DNA of 64,000 nt from an uncultured Pseudomonadota bacterium (GCA_945952465.1 CAMFIB010000001.1:310001-374000); one strand, 5' to 3'. Counted from the first letter of the stretch, positions 7,867 to 18,230 are shown. Program-made: numbers and translations. Notes: generated by a model from the letters alone, not told the origin.

Positions 7867-9315
7867 ATGAGCCCCGCACCTGATTCTGACATGACATCAC
7901 TTCCCATACGCTCGTTTGTTCTTTGTGGTGGCAGCGGAACCCGTCTGTGGCCCCTCTCCAGAAAAGCCTATCCCAAGCAATTCATTCCTTTGTTTGGTGA
8001 CCGATCATTGCTCGAACTAACATTAGAGCGGCTTGCGCCACTGGGGGATCTGAGTTGCGTGGGAGGGGAGGAGCACCGGTTCTTGGTCGAGGATGCCGCG
8101 AGATCACTTGGGCGACCGGTCACCCAAATTTTGGAACCCTGTGCTCGAAACACCGCACCCGCGATCGTCGCAGCGGTGCAAGCAACAGACGAGGAAGCGC
8201 TGCTCCTATTCTGCCCGGCCGATCATTACATCCCAGATCAGGCGGGATTCATCCGCATGGTCGAAAGCGCGCGCGCGTTGGCCTTGGATGGACAGATCGT
8301 GACCTTCGGCGTGGTGCCGACCTTTGCTGCGACCGGTTACGGCTACATCCACGAAGGTGACCGGATCGGTACACATGCTTCTTCCGTGAGAAAGTTCGTG
8401 GAAAAGCCGCAGAGCCAGATGGCGCAGGAACTGGTGGCATCGGGCGAATTTTTGTGGAACGCCGGCATTTTCCTCGCGAAGACGAGTGTTTGGGTGGCAG
8501 CGTTGTCTCGATGGGCGCCCGACATTTGGGGCCGCGTCAGCGAGTCGATGCGTCGTAAGACATCCGATGGTCGTTTCGTGCGCCCCCATCCCGCTAGTTT
8601 TGCGGCCTCGCCATCGGACAGCATTGATTACGCTGTCATGGAAAAGGCGCCTAATCTGGTAGTGGTGCGATTCAACGGTCAATGGAGTGATGTGGGAAGC
8701 TGGAACGCTGTCGCTGAATTCGGCGTGGCGGCCGCGGATGGCAACCGCAGCGCCGGGCAAACGGATCACGTCCATTTCCTGGGCGCTCACAGCACGTTCG
8801 TGCATGCAGATTCGCGGCCGATTGTGGCCTTGGGCACTCGTGACCTTCTGATTGTCGATACGCCCGATGCCCTATTGGTGGCGGATGCCAGCCAAGCTGA
8901 AAACGTCAAACAGGCTGTTGCCCAGTTGGAGCAATTGAAAGCGCCCCAAGCTGTAAACCATCGCAAGGTGGCGCGCCCATGGGGCTATTACGACAGCGTT
9001 GACACGGGCTCCAGACATCAAGTGAAGCGGATTCTCGTCCGACCAGGCGCGAGGCTCAGCCTGCAGTTGCACCACCATCGGGCCGAACACTGGATCGTGG
9101 TGAAGGGCACGGCGCTCGTCACCCGCGGGGAAGAGCAGATTCTGCTGACCGAAAATCAGTCCACCTACATTCCGTTGGGTGTCAAACACCGACTCGAGAA
9201 TCCGGGGAAAGTGGATTTGGAGATTATCGAAGTTCAGTCCGGAGATTATCTGGGTGAGGACGATATCGTCCGGTTCGAAGACAACTATGGCCGAGCGCCC
9301 GATCTCAAGAACTGA
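7867..9315 (+). CDS. manC: Mannose-1-phosphate guanylyltransferase / mannose-6-phosphate isomerase
   Basis: Bifunctional ManC/AlgA-type enzyme that makes GDP-mannose from mannose-1-phosphate and GTP; many family members also interconvert fructose-6-P and mannose-6-P. The N-terminal nucleotidyltransferase has the pyrophosphorylase signature 'LCGGSGTRLWPLSRKAYPKQ' and 'FVEKPQ'. The C-terminal type II cupin isomerase domain has 'GARLSLQLHHHRAEHWIVV' and ends 'EDDIVRFEDNYGR'. Its 482 residues match the family length. It heads a GDP-fucose block with gmd and fcl. The ATG at 7867 is used; ATG 7891 is also possible. Confidence 0.95.
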   Translation: MSPAPDSDMTSLPIRSFVLCGGSGTRLWPLSRKAYPKQFIPLFGDRSLLELTLERLAPLGDLSCVGGEEHRFLVEDAARSLGRPVTQILEPCARNTAPAIVAAVQATDEEALLLFCPADHYIPDQAGFIRMVESARALALDGQIVTFGVVPTFAATGYGYIHEGDRIGTHASSVRKFVEKPQSQMAQELVASGEFLWNAGIFLAKTSVWVAALSRWAPDIWGRVSESMRRKTSDGRFVRPHPASFAASPSDSIDYAVMEKAPNLVVVRFNGQWSDVGSWNAVAEFGVAAADGNRSAGQTDHVHFLGAHSTFVHADSRPIVALGTRDLLIVDTPDALLVADASQAENVKQAVAQLEQLKAPQAVNHRKVARPWGYYDSVDTGSRHQVKRILVRPGARLSLQLHHHRAEHWIVVKGTALVTRGEEQILLTENQSTYIPLGVKHRLENPGKVDLEIIEVQSGDYLGEDDIVRFEDNYGRAPDLKN

Positions 9316-9330
9316 TCGCCCATCTCATTT

Positions 9331-10461
9331 ATGACCACCCATCAAAAAAAGGCCCTCATCACGGGCATCACGGGCCAGGATGGCTCCTATCTCGCCGAGC
9401 TCCTGCTGGAAAAAGGCTACCAAGTGCATGGCATTAAACGTCGCGCCAGTCTTTTCAACACGGAGCGCATCGATCACCTGTATCAGGATCCCCATGTTGA
9501 TGCCCGGAACCTGATCTTGCACTACGGCGATCTCTCGGACGGCAGCAACTTGGTTCGCATCGTTCAAGAGGTTCAACCAGATGAGGTGTACAACCTCGGT
9601 GCTCAAAGCCATGTGGCGGTGAGTTTCGAGAGCCCCGAATACACGGCCGATGTCGATGCATTGGGGACTCTCCGGTTGTTGGAAGCCATTCGAATCGTTG
9701 GGCTCGAAAAAAGAACCCGGTTCTATCAGGCCTCTACCAGTGAGTTGTATGGGTTGGTTCAGGAAATTCCCCAGCGGGAAACCACGCCGTTCTATCCGCG
9801 CAGTCCGTATGCCGTGGCCAAGCTCTACGCCTACTGGATCACGGTGAATTACCGTGAGAGTTATGGCATGTATGCCTGCAATGGGATCTTGTTCAACCAC
9901 GAAAGCGCACGCCGCGGCGAAACTTTTGTCACCCGCAAGATCACACGAAGTTTGGCCAACATCGCGCAAGGGCTGGATCGATGTCTGTACCTCGGGAACA
10001 TGGGGGCGTTGCGGGACTGGGGTCATGCCAAGGACTACGTTCGCATGCAGTGGATGATGTTGCAGCAACAGGAGGCGCAGGACTTTGTCATTGCCACTGG
10101 CGCCCAGTACAGCGTTCGCGAATTTGTGAAACGCTCAGCACAAGAGTTGGGGATCGCTATCCGTTTCGAAGGTTCGGGAATTGAGGAGACGGCGATCGTT
10201 GATGAAGTGAGAGGGCCGAATGCGCCCGCAGTAAAACCGGGCGATGTCATTGTCCGTGTCGATCCTCGCTATTTCCGTCCAGCCGAAGTGGAAACCTTGC
10301 TAGGTGATCCCAGCCTTGCCAAAGATAGATTGGGTTGGGTGCCGGAGATCACGCTGGATCAAATGATCGCCGAAATGGTGAGCCACGATCTCGATCGGGC
10401 CAAGCGCCATGCCCTGCTCGAACAGCACGGTTATAAGCAAGCCATCAGCATTGACAATTGA
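9331..10461 (+). CDS. gmd: GDP-mannose 4,6-dehydratase
   Basis: Extended short-chain dehydrogenase that converts GDP-mannose to GDP-4-keto-6-deoxymannose, the first step to GDP-L-fucose. The NADP-binding motif is '[17 protein letters not shown]'. The catalytic segment is 'STSELYG', and the Tyr-Lys pair is in '[10 protein letters not shown]'. '[17 protein letters not shown]' is a typical GMD block. The 376 residues match the family. It lies 15 bases after manC, and its stop is just upstream of fcl. A second, more divergent GMD-like protein is encoded at 20194. Confidence 0.96.
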   Translation: MTTHQKKALITGITGQDGSYLAELLLEKGYQVHGIKRRASLFNTERIDHLYQDPHVDARNLILHYGDLSDGSNLVRIVQEVQPDEVYNLGAQSHVAVSFESPEYTADVDALGTLRLLEAIRIVGLEKRTRFYQASTSELYGLVQEIPQRETTPFYPRSPYAVAKLYAYWITVNYRESYGMYACNGILFNHESARRGETFVTRKITRSLANIAQGLDRCLYLGNMGALRDWGHAKDYVRMQWMMLQQQEAQDFVIATGAQYSVREFVKRSAQELGIAIRFEGSGIEETAIVDEVRGPNAPAVKPGDVIVRVDPRYFRPAEVETLLGDPSLAKDRLGWVPEITLDQMIAEMVSHDLDRAKRHALLEQHGYKQAISIDN

Positions 10462-10472
10462 GCCGATCAACG

Positions 10473-11432
10473 ATGCCACAGCCCAAGATATATGTCGCTG
10501 GTCACCGTGGTATGGTGGGGTCGGCCATCGTTCGACATCTGCATGCCCAAGGACACGAGAATTTCGTGCTTCGTGACCGCCGACAACTAGATCTCACCCG
10601 CCAAATCGATGTAGAGGCATTTTTTTCAAGTGAGAGGCCTGAACAGGTGTATTTAGCTGCGGCCAAGGTGGGGGGCATTCACGCGAACCACACCTATCCT
10701 GCGGAATTCATCTACGACAACCTGATGGTGCAGGCGAACGTCATTCACGCGGCGCACTCACAGGGTATTCAAAAGCTGCTGTTTCTCGGTTCCAGTTGTA
10801 TCTACCCCCGCTTGGCCCAGCAACCCATCTCAGAAGATGCCCTGCTGACCGGAACGCTGGAGTCTACAAACGAGCCCTATGCGGTGGCCAAGATCGCTGG
10901 CATCAAGATGTGCGAGAGTTTTAACCGCCAGTATGGACGTGACTATCGCAGCGTAATGCCCACCAACCTATACGGCCCCGGCGACAACTATCATCCGCAA
11001 AACAGTCATGTGATCCCAGCCCTGTTGCGCCGTTTTCATGAGGCCAAATTGAACGCGGCCGCCAGCGTGGGCATTTGGGGTACGGGCACACCGTTGCGTG
11101 AATTCCTGTACGTTGATGACATGGCTGCCGCGTGTGTGCACGTGATGAACCTTGCCGCCGAAACTTATCGGATCTGTACTAAGCCCATGCAAAGCCTACT
11201 TAACGTCGGGTTTGGCTGTGACGTCACCATTGCCGAACTGGCGCGTGCCGTGGCGCGCGCCGTGGGCTACCACGGGCACATCGAGTTCGACGCCTCCAAG
11301 CCGGACGGTACCCCCCGCAAGTTAATGGACTCGTCGCGTCTTCGCTCGCTAGGCTGGGCTCCTCGCATTGACCTTGATCAAGGTCTTGATTTGGCCTATC
11401 AGGATTTTCTTTCTACCCGGATACGCAACTAG
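10473..11432 (+). CDS. fcl: GDP-L-fucose synthase (epimerase/reductase)
   Basis: Converts GDP-4-keto-6-deoxymannose to GDP-L-fucose using NADPH. The N-terminal motif '[18 protein letters not shown]' is characteristic. 'FLGSSCIYP' and the catalytic '[10 protein letters not shown]' are present, as is '[20 protein letters not shown]', a strong family block. The ATG at 10473 is preferred to a TTG at 10458 that overlaps the gmd stop. Its position after gmd completes the GDP-fucose pathway, so fucose is a likely component of the polymer. Confidence 0.95.
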   Translation: MPQPKIYVAGHRGMVGSAIVRHLHAQGHENFVLRDRRQLDLTRQIDVEAFFSSERPEQVYLAAAKVGGIHANHTYPAEFIYDNLMVQANVIHAAHSQGIQKLLFLGSSCIYPRLAQQPISEDALLTGTLESTNEPYAVAKIAGIKMCESFNRQYGRDYRSVMPTNLYGPGDNYHPQNSHVIPALLRRFHEAKLNAAASVGIWGTGTPLREFLYVDDMAAACVHVMNLAAETYRICTKPMQSLLNVGFGCDVTIAELARAVARAVGYHGHIEFDASKPDGTPRKLMDSSRLRSLGWAPRIDLDQGLDLAYQDFLSTRIRN

Positions 11433-11447
11433 AGTTCTACGATTTCC

Positions 11448-12818
11448 ATGAACATCACCGTAATCGGCACCGGCTACGTTGGTCTTGTCACGGGCGCTTG
11501 CCTGGCAGACTTGGGCAATCATGTGTTTTGCCTCGACATCGATTCAGCCAAGATTGACATGCTGAACCGTGGCGAGATTCCCATCTACGAGCCAGGCCTC
11601 AAAGAAGTAATTGAACGGAATATGGAGGCTCGGCGTCTCTTTTTTTCGACTGACGTGGCGGCCAGCGTGTCGCACGGCGATCTCCAGTTCATCGCGGTTG
11701 GCACTCCGCCCGACGAGGACGGCAGTGCCGATTTGAAGTACGTGCTGGCGGCCGCGCGCAGCATCGGCCGTCATATGACCCGCTTTACTGTGGTGGTGAA
11801 CAAGTCCACTGTGCCCGTCGGCACCGGTGACAATGTGCGTGCCGCGATCAAGGCCGAACTCGCGGTGCGTGGTTTCCATGACATAGGCCTCTCGGTCGTG
11901 AGCAACCCAGAGTTCTTGAAAGAGGGGGCGGCAGTGGGGGACTTCACGCGGCCCGACCGTATCGTTCTAGGTGTGGACGCCGACGAAAATGGTCAGAAGG
12001 CCCTGTCCGTGATGCGCCAGCTTTATGCGCCATTCAACCGTAACCGCGAGCGCACGCAAGTGATGGACGTCAGGAGCGCTGAACTCACTAAGTACGCTGC
12101 AAATGCCATGCTGGCCACGCGCATTAGCTTTATGAATGAATTGGCTAATCTGGCCGATTGCGTGGGCGCCGACATCGAATTCGTGCGTCAGGGCATCGGC
12201 TCCGACTCGCGCATCGGCTACAGCTTTTTGTACGCCGGCACCGGGTATGGCGGCAGTTGTTTTCCCAAGGACGTTCAGGCTTTGGTACGCACAGCTGCTG
12301 AGCATGGACAAGATCTACGCATTCTCACTGCCGTTGAAGACGTCAACCGTATGCAGAAGCGCGTACTGGTGGAAAAAATCTTCAATCGGTTTGGACCTAA
12401 CCTTTCCGGCAAAACTTTCGCTCTTTGGGGCCTAGCCTTCAAGCCCAATACCGACGATATGCGTGACGCACCAAGCCGAGTGGTGATCGGTGAGCTGCTG
12501 CGTGCCGGTGCTCACGTGGCGGCACACGACCCTGTTGCTACCCGCGAGGCCGAGCGCGCGTTAAAGCTCGACCTTGCTGATGCGCCAGCGCTCTTGAATG
12601 GCCTGCACTTCGCGGATAAGCCTCAGGATGCTTTGATAGGAGCGGATGCGCTGATCATCCTGACGGAATGGAAGGCCTATCACAGTCCGAACTTCGTGTA
12701 TATGAAGTCGGTCATGAAGCAGGCTGAAATTTTCGATGGCCGGAATCTGTATGAGCCTGAGCAAATGAGTCTCCATGAGATCGCTTACTTCGGCATCGGC
12801 CGTAAGTCGGTCTCTTAG
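11448..12818 (+). CDS. ugd: UDP-glucose 6-dehydrogenase
   Basis: Oxidises UDP-glucose to UDP-glucuronate with two NAD. The N-terminal Rossmann motif is '[21 protein letters not shown]'-like. The catalytic cysteine sits in '[14 protein letters not shown]', and the C-terminal domain has '[15 protein letters not shown]'. The 456 residues are normal for the family. The product feeds the UDP-glucuronate decarboxylase encoded at 18231. The decayed insertion element lies immediately downstream and may mark a recombination point in the locus. Confidence 0.96.
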   Translation: MNITVIGTGYVGLVTGACLADLGNHVFCLDIDSAKIDMLNRGEIPIYEPGLKEVIERNMEARRLFFSTDVAASVSHGDLQFIAVGTPPDEDGSADLKYVLAAARSIGRHMTRFTVVVNKSTVPVGTGDNVRAAIKAELAVRGFHDIGLSVVSNPEFLKEGAAVGDFTRPDRIVLGVDADENGQKALSVMRQLYAPFNRNRERTQVMDVRSAELTKYAANAMLATRISFMNELANLADCVGADIEFVRQGIGSDSRIGYSFLYAGTGYGGSCFPKDVQALVRTAAEHGQDLRILTAVEDVNRMQKRVLVEKIFNRFGPNLSGKTFALWGLAFKPNTDDMRDAPSRVVIGELLRAGAHVAAHDPVATREAERALKLDLADAPALLNGLHFADKPQDALIGADALIILTEWKAYHSPNFVYMKSVMKQAEIFDGRNLYEPEQMSLHEIAYFGIGRKSVS

Positions 12819-12908
12819 CCTTTTACGTAATTCAGAAACGATGCCGCTGAGATCGCCCCCTGATTCCCCTGCCCGGTCCTGTCGTTTACCTTTAGAGATA
12901 GGAATAAG

Positions 12909-13260
12909 ACCAGGCATACGAAGTCAATAGAGGTTGTCGTTAAGGAGCAGTGCCGCAGGCGCTGGTCCCTCGCGGAGAAAGCAGCACTGGTGCGGCGTAT
13001 CTAAGAGCCAAGCATGAGCGCCTCGCTTGTGGCCAGGCAGGAAGGAGTTGTTGCCGGCCAGTTGTTCCAGTGGCGCAAGCTCGGGCTCCAGAGCGCGCTG
13101 ACTGCGGTCTCTGCCGGCGAGGCCGTCGTGCCCGCCTCTGAGCTAGCAGCCGCCCGCGCAGAAATCGCCAAGCTGCAGCGCGTGCTTGGCAAGAAGACCC
13201 CTTGAGAATGAAGTCCTCAAGGAAGCTGTGAAGTACGCCGCAGAAAAAAGTGGATTGCGC
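12909..13260 (+). pseudogene. IS3-family transposase OrfA, broken
   Basis: In one frame the sequence reads 'KSIEVVVKEQCRRRWSLAEK' and 'ALVRRI', then a TAA at 13002-13004, then '[20 protein letters not shown]' and 'FQWRKLG'. This is a helix-turn-helix OrfA with its coiled coil ('[15 protein letters not shown]'). An apparent extra C near 13197-13201 shifts the frame before '[16 protein letters not shown]'. The original start codon is not recognisable. The gene cannot give a full-length protein. Confidence 0.7.
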
Positions 13261-13261
13261 G

Positions 13262-13925
13262 CTCGCCCTTGTTGCCCGGGGACGGCCAGTGAAGACGGCT
13301 GCCGGACGATGGGGCTAGCGCGCTCGCATGTACGAGACCTGCTGGAACGCAACGAACACCAGACAGATGGCCGCAGGCACCGCATACCCAGCGACGATGC
13401 TGAACTGCTTGCTGAACTGCGCCAGGAGATTGCCGAACTGCCCAGCTACGGCCGCGAGCCTGTGTCTTGGTCAATCGCCTGCGCGCGGCGCAGGGTGGCC
13501 CGAGAGGCAATGCCAAGCGCGTCTATCGCGTTATGGCGGGAGCGGGCGGGCATGCGGCTGCCCAAAGCACCTCGCCGCCGCCAGTCGGCGCACACGCGCG
13601 AGAGATGAATGGCTGTTTCACGCAGCGACCAGCGCTAGTGCTCAGATGGCTTGGCAAATGCGACTCGGGCCGGACCGTGACGGCCACCTTTACCAAGGAC
13701 TGCTGTGACCGGGAGTTCATGGCCTGGCGGGCCTGGGGTGGCATGGATTGCCTGGCGAGCCGGTGCGCGAGATCCTGATCGAGGCCGTCGAGCAGCCCTT
13801 TGGCTCACTTGAAGCGGTCCCGGCAGACTGGGCTGCTGCCGCGCTGGGTCACTGGAAGCGCACTACAACTGACATCGCCCCATCAGGGCATCGGCGGTAT
13901 CGCGCCCAGGTACAGAATTAACCGA
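13262..13925 (+). pseudogene. IS3-family transposase OrfB, degenerate and internally deleted
   Basis: Matching pieces occur in different frames: 'MGLARSHVRDLLERN' and 'DDAELLAELRQEIAELPSYG' in one, then 'GNAKRVYRVMAGAGG' in another. Later come 'GRTVTATFTKDCCDREFMAW' and 'GEPVREILIEAVEQPFGSLE'. A final piece, 'SPHQGIGGIAPRYRIN', resembles an integrase-core C-terminus. The part that should carry the middle of the DDE catalytic core is missing. This is a fossil, not an active transposase. Confidence 0.68.
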
Positions 13926-14179
13926 TCAAGAAATAACCTCTTAACGCTTCACCCCCAGCGGGTCCTAAGTGGGGTTGCAGCTTTTCCCGTCGGTCGAAGC
14001 CTGCGCGGCCCGCATGCTCTGCGGGTTTCGACAGCAGGCTTAGAGTTGAAAGTCTATAAACCAATACACTCGGCAATATTGGCCGAGACAGTTGAAAGAT
14101 GGCTTTCACCGACCCGGCCACGGATATTGAATAAACCGCGTCCCTTCGCGCCCATCGGCCTGAAAAAATATTACGGTTA
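13926..14179. other. Gene-free stretch between IS remnant and AT-rich cassette
   Basis: No supported gene. It contains an interrupted inverted repeat, GTCGAA at 13993 pairing with TTCGAC at 14027 and CCCGCA (14009) with TGCGGG (14020), which could be a cruciform or the relic of a mobile-element end. Base composition falls towards the AT-rich genes that follow. Confidence 0.4.
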
Positions 14180-15508
14180 ATGAGACAACATTCTGGCTCT
14201 ATTTCTCAGTCAAGCGAGCGTGTGCGGCAGACGCGCTATCGTGAAAAAAAGCGCGATCCAGGGACTGTGTGGGGAGATCTCTTGGTAGGCTCACTGCCCT
14301 TTATGGAGCTACTGAACATCAATTTAGGAGGCCGGCTGTCGTTTGCGGAAGTGGTGATGCTAGTTTTATTTCCGATAATGATATTGCGGCGAGGAAAAGC
14401 TTTATCTGATGACAGAGGTAAATGGATTTTCTTGTTTGCGATCTTCTGGTTAATTGCTCTCGTCCTTTCGGATATTTACAATGATTCGCCCCCTTCGGAT
14501 TATTTGCGGGGTTGGTTTAAAATACTGGTATTTATTGGTTGTTATGCGGTGCTCGGTTTGTTGTTAATAAATGTAAAGCGAGTATTAATGTGGACAACGA
14601 GTTTCTCATTAATTATTTCGATGAGAGCTTATTTGAATTTAATCGACGATGCAAGTTTCGAAAATATTTGGAAATTTGGAATGGGTCAGGGTGCTGCCTT
14701 ATTAATTTGTGCACCTATTTTTTGGCGACAATGGAAGTTTGGGATGCAAAAAAAATATCTGCTTCAAATCTCTGTGGTCTTTATGGTGATCAGCTTTGTT
14801 TCATTTATGTTGTATGCCCGATCATATGCGGGCATAGCATGCTTGACTGGTTTTATTGTGTATTTCTTCTCAAAATATCGAGGGGCAAAAATTAATGTGG
14901 GCCATGTTGGATGGGCAACAGCGGGCTCTTTATTGTTGGGTTATGCGGTTTTATCGATATACGTATACGCTGCTCCCAAGGGTTTTCTGGGTGAAGTAAT
15001 TCAGGGGAAATTCGAAGAGCGTTATGGAAGTGATACAACGGTGGCATCGGTTGTGCTGGGCGGTCGGCCGGAAATTCTTGTTAGCACGCAGGCAATTGCT
15101 GACTCTCCGATAATTGGCTATGGTTCGTGGGCGAGAGATGCGAAATATGCGGAATTGTTATTTGATCTAACTCAAAATTATTTAGGTGGAGCGGCGGCGC
15201 AACGTGAGTATGATAGCGACGGGTTCGATTTAATCCCCAGTCACTCTCATTTAACCGGGGCCTGGGTTGAGGCCGGCATTTTTGGGGGGGTCTTTTGGAT
15301 TGGGGTATTGGTATGGAGTTTACTAGAGGTTGGGCCTGTGGCCCTGCGCGCGGGCGATTTGCTAGGATTGTTGGTGTTAATCATGCTTCCTGTTTTTCTG
15401 TGGAATGTACTTTTTTCTCCATTTGGCGCACATGCAAAAATCGATGCGGCTTTCTTTTTGGCAATTGCCACTCTTTTGATTAGAAAAAATAAACCAATAC
15501 ATTCGTAG
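14180..15508 (+). CDS. Putative polysaccharide polymerase (Wzy-like), AT-rich
   Basis: A 442-residue integral membrane protein with about ten hydrophobic segments and a large loop near residues 270-370 containing 'GGRPEILVSTQAIADSPIIGYGSW'-like sequence and 'PSHSHLTGAWVEAG', as in Wzy/O-antigen polymerases. It probably links the repeat units on the periplasmic side. Codon use is clearly more AT-rich than in the flanking genes (many AAA, TTA and ATT codons), which suggests recent acquisition together with the next gene. A second polymerase/ligase-like protein is encoded at 6319, so which one polymerises is unclear. Confidence 0.72.
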   Translation: MRQHSGSISQSSERVRQTRYREKKRDPGTVWGDLLVGSLPFMELLNINLGGRLSFAEVVMLVLFPIMILRRGKALSDDRGKWIFLFAIFWLIALVLSDIYNDSPPSDYLRGWFKILVFIGCYAVLGLLLINVKRVLMWTTSFSLIISMRAYLNLIDDASFENIWKFGMGQGAALLICAPIFWRQWKFGMQKKYLLQISVVFMVISFVSFMLYARSYAGIACLTGFIVYFFSKYRGAKINVGHVGWATAGSLLLGYAVLSIYVYAAPKGFLGEVIQGKFEERYGSDTTVASVVLGGRPEILVSTQAIADSPIIGYGSWARDAKYAELLFDLTQNYLGGAAAQREYDSDGFDLIPSHSHLTGAWVEAGIFGGVFWIGVLVWSLLEVGPVALRAGDLLGLLVLIMLPVFLWNVLFSPFGAHAKIDAAFFLAIATLLIRKNKPIHS

Positions 15509-15518
15509 CTGTCGGCTC

Positions 15519-16310
15519 ATGAAATTTTCCGTCGTAATGATTTCGTTTAACCAAGGCCAATACTTGGAAGAGGCGGTTCGATCAGTTGTTAGTCAAGGGT
15601 ATTCGAATGTTGAATTCATTGTTGTAGATGCGAATTCCACGGACGACAGTAATAAAATCTTGGAAAAATATCGATCAAGCATTGATTGCCTGATAATTGA
15701 ATCCGATTATGGGCCCTCGGATGGTTTGAACAAGGGCTTTGGGCGCGCCTCAGGGGAGATATTGTCATTTTTAAACTCTGACGATGCGTACGCGGCTGGC
15801 GCTATCGGTTTTGCGGCGGAATATTTTGAGGCTAATCCCGAAGTGGACATTTTGCTAGGGTCAGGATATTTCATGGACTCGGCGAGCAATATATTGAAGC
15901 CTGTCATATCAACAAAATTTTCCCCCTCATTGTATATTTATGGCGGCGTCACCCTTTTCCAGCAGGGGGCTTTTTTTAGAAGGGAGATTTTTCAAAGAAT
16001 CGGAGGGTTTAACATTAATAACAAAACCTGCTGGGATGGTGAGTTATTTTTGGATATGGCGTTGGAAGGGGCTAGGTTTGAAAATGTACAAAAAAAATTG
16101 GGATATTTTAGAATTCACGGCGGCTCCATCACTGGTGGTGGAAATCTTATTGATTTATATGCCGTCGACGCCGATCGACTTTTTCGAAGAGTGAAAAATC
16201 GCAGGAGAATTTTTTTATTTGATCATTTGCTGGGGTTTATTGTGAGGGCGGTCAAGTACGTTGTAAATCCGAAATATTTATATTGCAAATATTTTGATCC
16301 ACGCTGCTAA
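15519..16310 (+). CDS. Glycosyltransferase family 2, AT-rich
   Basis: A 263-residue GT-A fold glycosyltransferase that adds a sugar from a nucleotide donor to the lipid-linked repeat unit on the cytoplasmic face. The N-terminus reads 'FSVVMISFNQGQYLEEAVRS', followed by 'EFIVVDANSTDDS' and an SDD metal-binding motif ('LSFLNSDDAY'). It shares the AT-rich composition of the polymerase gene 11 bases upstream, so the two form an acquired cassette. The sugar specificity cannot be told from sequence. Confidence 0.85.
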   Translation: MKFSVVMISFNQGQYLEEAVRSVVSQGYSNVEFIVVDANSTDDSNKILEKYRSSIDCLIIESDYGPSDGLNKGFGRASGEILSFLNSDDAYAAGAIGFAAEYFEANPEVDILLGSGYFMDSASNILKPVISTKFSPSLYIYGGVTLFQQGAFFRREIFQRIGGFNINNKTCWDGELFLDMALEGARFENVQKKLGYFRIHGGSITGGGNLIDLYAVDADRLFRRVKNRRRIFLFDHLLGFIVRAVKYVVNPKYLYCKYFDPRC

Positions 16311-16315
16311 AATGA

Positions 16316-16501
16316 TTTGGTTGCATATGCTTAAGTAACCACTGGGCTTCTCTTTTTGTGGAAGCGGGCCCGCTATAGCGAATTGTGCTGATCTCTTTTT
16401 CTAAGCTGATGGAGCGCGAGTACGCTGCTAATCGTTTGCGCATTCGAGACAGGGCTGCCAAGGGCCTGTGGCTATTGGCTGGTTATCGTCGGGAGATGTA
16501 G
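16316..16501 (+). pseudogene. Possible C-terminal relic of a displaced gene
   Basis: One frame reads 'HWASLFVEAGPL', a stop at 16376-16378, then 'RIVLISFSKLMEREYAANRL' and 'RIRDRAAKGLWLLAGYRREM' to a TAG at 16499. The segment after the stop has normal protein-like composition, while its upstream neighbour is the AT-rich cassette. It may be the tail of an older gene cut by cassette insertion. I do not recognise the family, and the call is weak. Confidence 0.25.
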
Positions 16502-16503
16502 GG

Positions 16504-17562
16504 ATGATTTGTTCGGGACGGAGCGGTATTGCTATCGTGTGGTCCGAGCTCCCCGCATATGCTGCCCGCCAGATTGCGGCCTATCCAGCGGATTTCCCTA
16601 TTATTGCAACGCGTCCGCGCGTGCCGATTGAAGGCATGGACGCTATTCTGCCGGGGCGCATTCACTGGATCCACGAGAATTTCCGTGGCGGGTTCTCGGC
16701 GTTGGGGCTGTCAGTGCCGAAGCTGTTGATCGTACCTTCTTGGAACTCGCGCTATTCCGCGCGGTTTGAGATCGAAGTGCGTTCTGCGGGAGGATACGTG
16801 GTCGTGGCTTTCGACAACGTCTGGAAGGGCTCGTTGCGACAATGGCTTGGTGTCTTACGTTTCCGCACTACGTGGCGTAGGCGATTCGTTGCTGCTTGGG
16901 TTGTGGGCCTTGGAGGCAGTTCGCTTGCAAGCGCCTTTGGTTTTTTGCAAAGCGACATTCACCAAGGCCTGTACGGCACCGATCCAATCCTGTTCAACCC
17001 GACTGCGTGCTCGCCGTTGCCGGATCGCATGAAACGCATCGTGTTTATTGGGCGGTTGGTGCCGGAAAAAGGCGTGTTGGAACTGATTTCCGCCTGGCGG
17101 AATTTTCAATCGCGCCATCCGGACTGGTCTTTGCACATTTTCGGGAGCGGCCCGCTCGCGGACGAAGTGCGAGCTGCGCCCGTCGAATTTCACGGGTTCC
17201 AGCAGCCCGAGCGGATCGCTGCTGCGATGGCGGAGGCGCGCTTCCTCGTGTTGCCGAGCCATGACGAGCATTGGGGTTTGGTTGTCTGCGAGGCGGCGCA
17301 GGCAGGTTGTGGTCTGTTGTTAAGCGATGCAGTGGGAAGCGCGCCGGATCTGCTTGGGCCCAGCAATGGCAAATCTTTCGCGGCACGCGATCCGGTCGAT
17401 CTCGCCCGGGCATTGGACTGGGCAGCGGCGCGAACGCCGGAAGAGCTTGTGCGAATTGAGGAGGCCAGCCGCAAAGCGGGGTTGCGCTTCACTCCGCAAC
17501 GCTGGGCGGACACGCTACATGCGTTACGCACGCGCTTCCTAGGATCGCGGATATCGAGCTAA
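16504..17562 (+). CDS. Glycosyltransferase family 4 (GT-B)
   Basis: A 352-residue GT-B glycosyltransferase acting in repeat-unit assembly. The C-terminal nucleotide-sugar domain has 'MKRIVFIGRLVPEKGVLELI', 'LHIFGSGPLADEV' and 'SHDEHWGLVVCEAAQAGC', the last matching the E-x7-E pattern of family 4. The ATG at 16504 follows GGGAGATGTAGGG and is preferred over an upstream GTG at 16468 that lies in the relic. Composition returns to the high-GC norm here, so the right edge of the AT-rich cassette lies near 16.3-16.5 kb. Confidence 0.87.
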   Translation: MICSGRSGIAIVWSELPAYAARQIAAYPADFPIIATRPRVPIEGMDAILPGRIHWIHENFRGGFSALGLSVPKLLIVPSWNSRYSARFEIEVRSAGGYVVVAFDNVWKGSLRQWLGVLRFRTTWRRRFVAAWVVGLGGSSLASAFGFLQSDIHQGLYGTDPILFNPTACSPLPDRMKRIVFIGRLVPEKGVLELISAWRNFQSRHPDWSLHIFGSGPLADEVRAAPVEFHGFQQPERIAAAMAEARFLVLPSHDEHWGLVVCEAAQAGCGLLLSDAVGSAPDLLGPSNGKSFAARDPVDLARALDWAAARTPEELVRIEEASRKAGLRFTPQRWADTLHALRTRFLGSRISS

Positions 17563-17605
17563 TTTGGAGCGTTAGAACAACTAACAATCCTATGAGGTTC
17601 AGTTT

Positions 17606-18220
17606 ATGTTGATCAACAAAGTCGACTCCTACCCGCAAGCGCCTTTTAGTTTCGGAAATCGATTGCGACGATTGATCTGGAGCGGGGTGTATGGGTTGCT
17701 TTTTCGGCCCAGTCCTAGAATATTTCACGCTTGGCGCGCGCTTCTCTTGCGCGCGTTTGGCGCCCAGCTGGGTAGGGCGTGTCATGTTTATCCAGGTGCT
17801 CGCATTTGGGCTCCCTGGAACTTAGTGCTCGGAGATCATGCGGGTGTAGCTGACGGCGCGATTCTGTACAGCATGGACCGCATGGAGATTGGCCGCTATG
17901 CCGTGATTTCCCAAGGGGCGCACCTGTGTGGCGGGACGCACGATTACAACAGTGCAAACTTCCAATTGATTGCTAAGCCCATTGTTGTGGGTGCATATGC
18001 TTGGGTTTGTGCCGAAGCTTTTGTGCACGCGGGAGTCACTGTGGCAGAAGGCGTGGTATTGGGTGCGCGGTCAGTGGCGCAAAAGGATTTGGCAGAGCCG
18101 TGGGCCGTGTACGCCGGCAACCCTTGCAAGCGGGTAGGTGGGCGATCCGATATGCTTAAATTGGCGAATGAAGGTGGAACCTCGCGGTGCGTGGTGAAGC
18201 CAAGTTCTGGTCATTCTTGA
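17606..18220 (+). CDS. WcaF-like O-acyltransferase (left-handed beta-helix)
   Basis: A 204-residue hexapeptide-repeat acyltransferase of the WcaF/LbH group, probably acetylating a sugar in the repeat unit. The N-terminus '[20 protein letters not shown]' resembles WcaF. Hexapeptide turns begin at '[20 protein letters not shown]', and the catalytic His lies in 'GGTHDYNS'. The end '[14 protein letters not shown]' is the usual cap. The acetyl donor and target sugar are inferred from the family only. Confidence 0.82.
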   Translation: MLINKVDSYPQAPFSFGNRLRRLIWSGVYGLLFRPSPRIFHAWRALLLRAFGAQLGRACHVYPGARIWAPWNLVLGDHAGVADGAILYSMDRMEIGRYAVISQGAHLCGGTHDYNSANFQLIAKPIVVGAYAWVCAEAFVHAGVTVAEGVVLGARSVAQKDLAEPWAVYAGNPCKRVGGRSDMLKLANEGGTSRCVVKPSSGHS

Positions 18221-18230
18221 TGTTTATGCT

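Larger units (their letters stand above)
12909..13925 (+). mobile_element. Decayed IS3-family insertion sequence remnant
   Basis: About 1 kb carries two consecutive transposase pieces in the orfA-orfB arrangement of IS3-family elements. OrfA is broken by a nonsense codon and a one-base insertion. OrfB is spread over three frames and appears to lack much of its DDE core. I could not identify terminal inverted repeats or target duplications, so the limits are approximate. It separates ugd from an AT-rich polymerase/glycosyltransferase cassette, as expected if it accompanied transfer. Confidence 0.75.

Noticed and set aside
13800-14180. 126-codon plus-strand frame after the IS remnant
   Set aside because: Its first part is a frameshifted transposase tail and the rest is unrelated intergenic sequence.
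16252-16461. 69-codon minus-strand frame in the GT junction
   Set aside because: No ribosome-binding site or family; the opposite strand offers a better relic reading.
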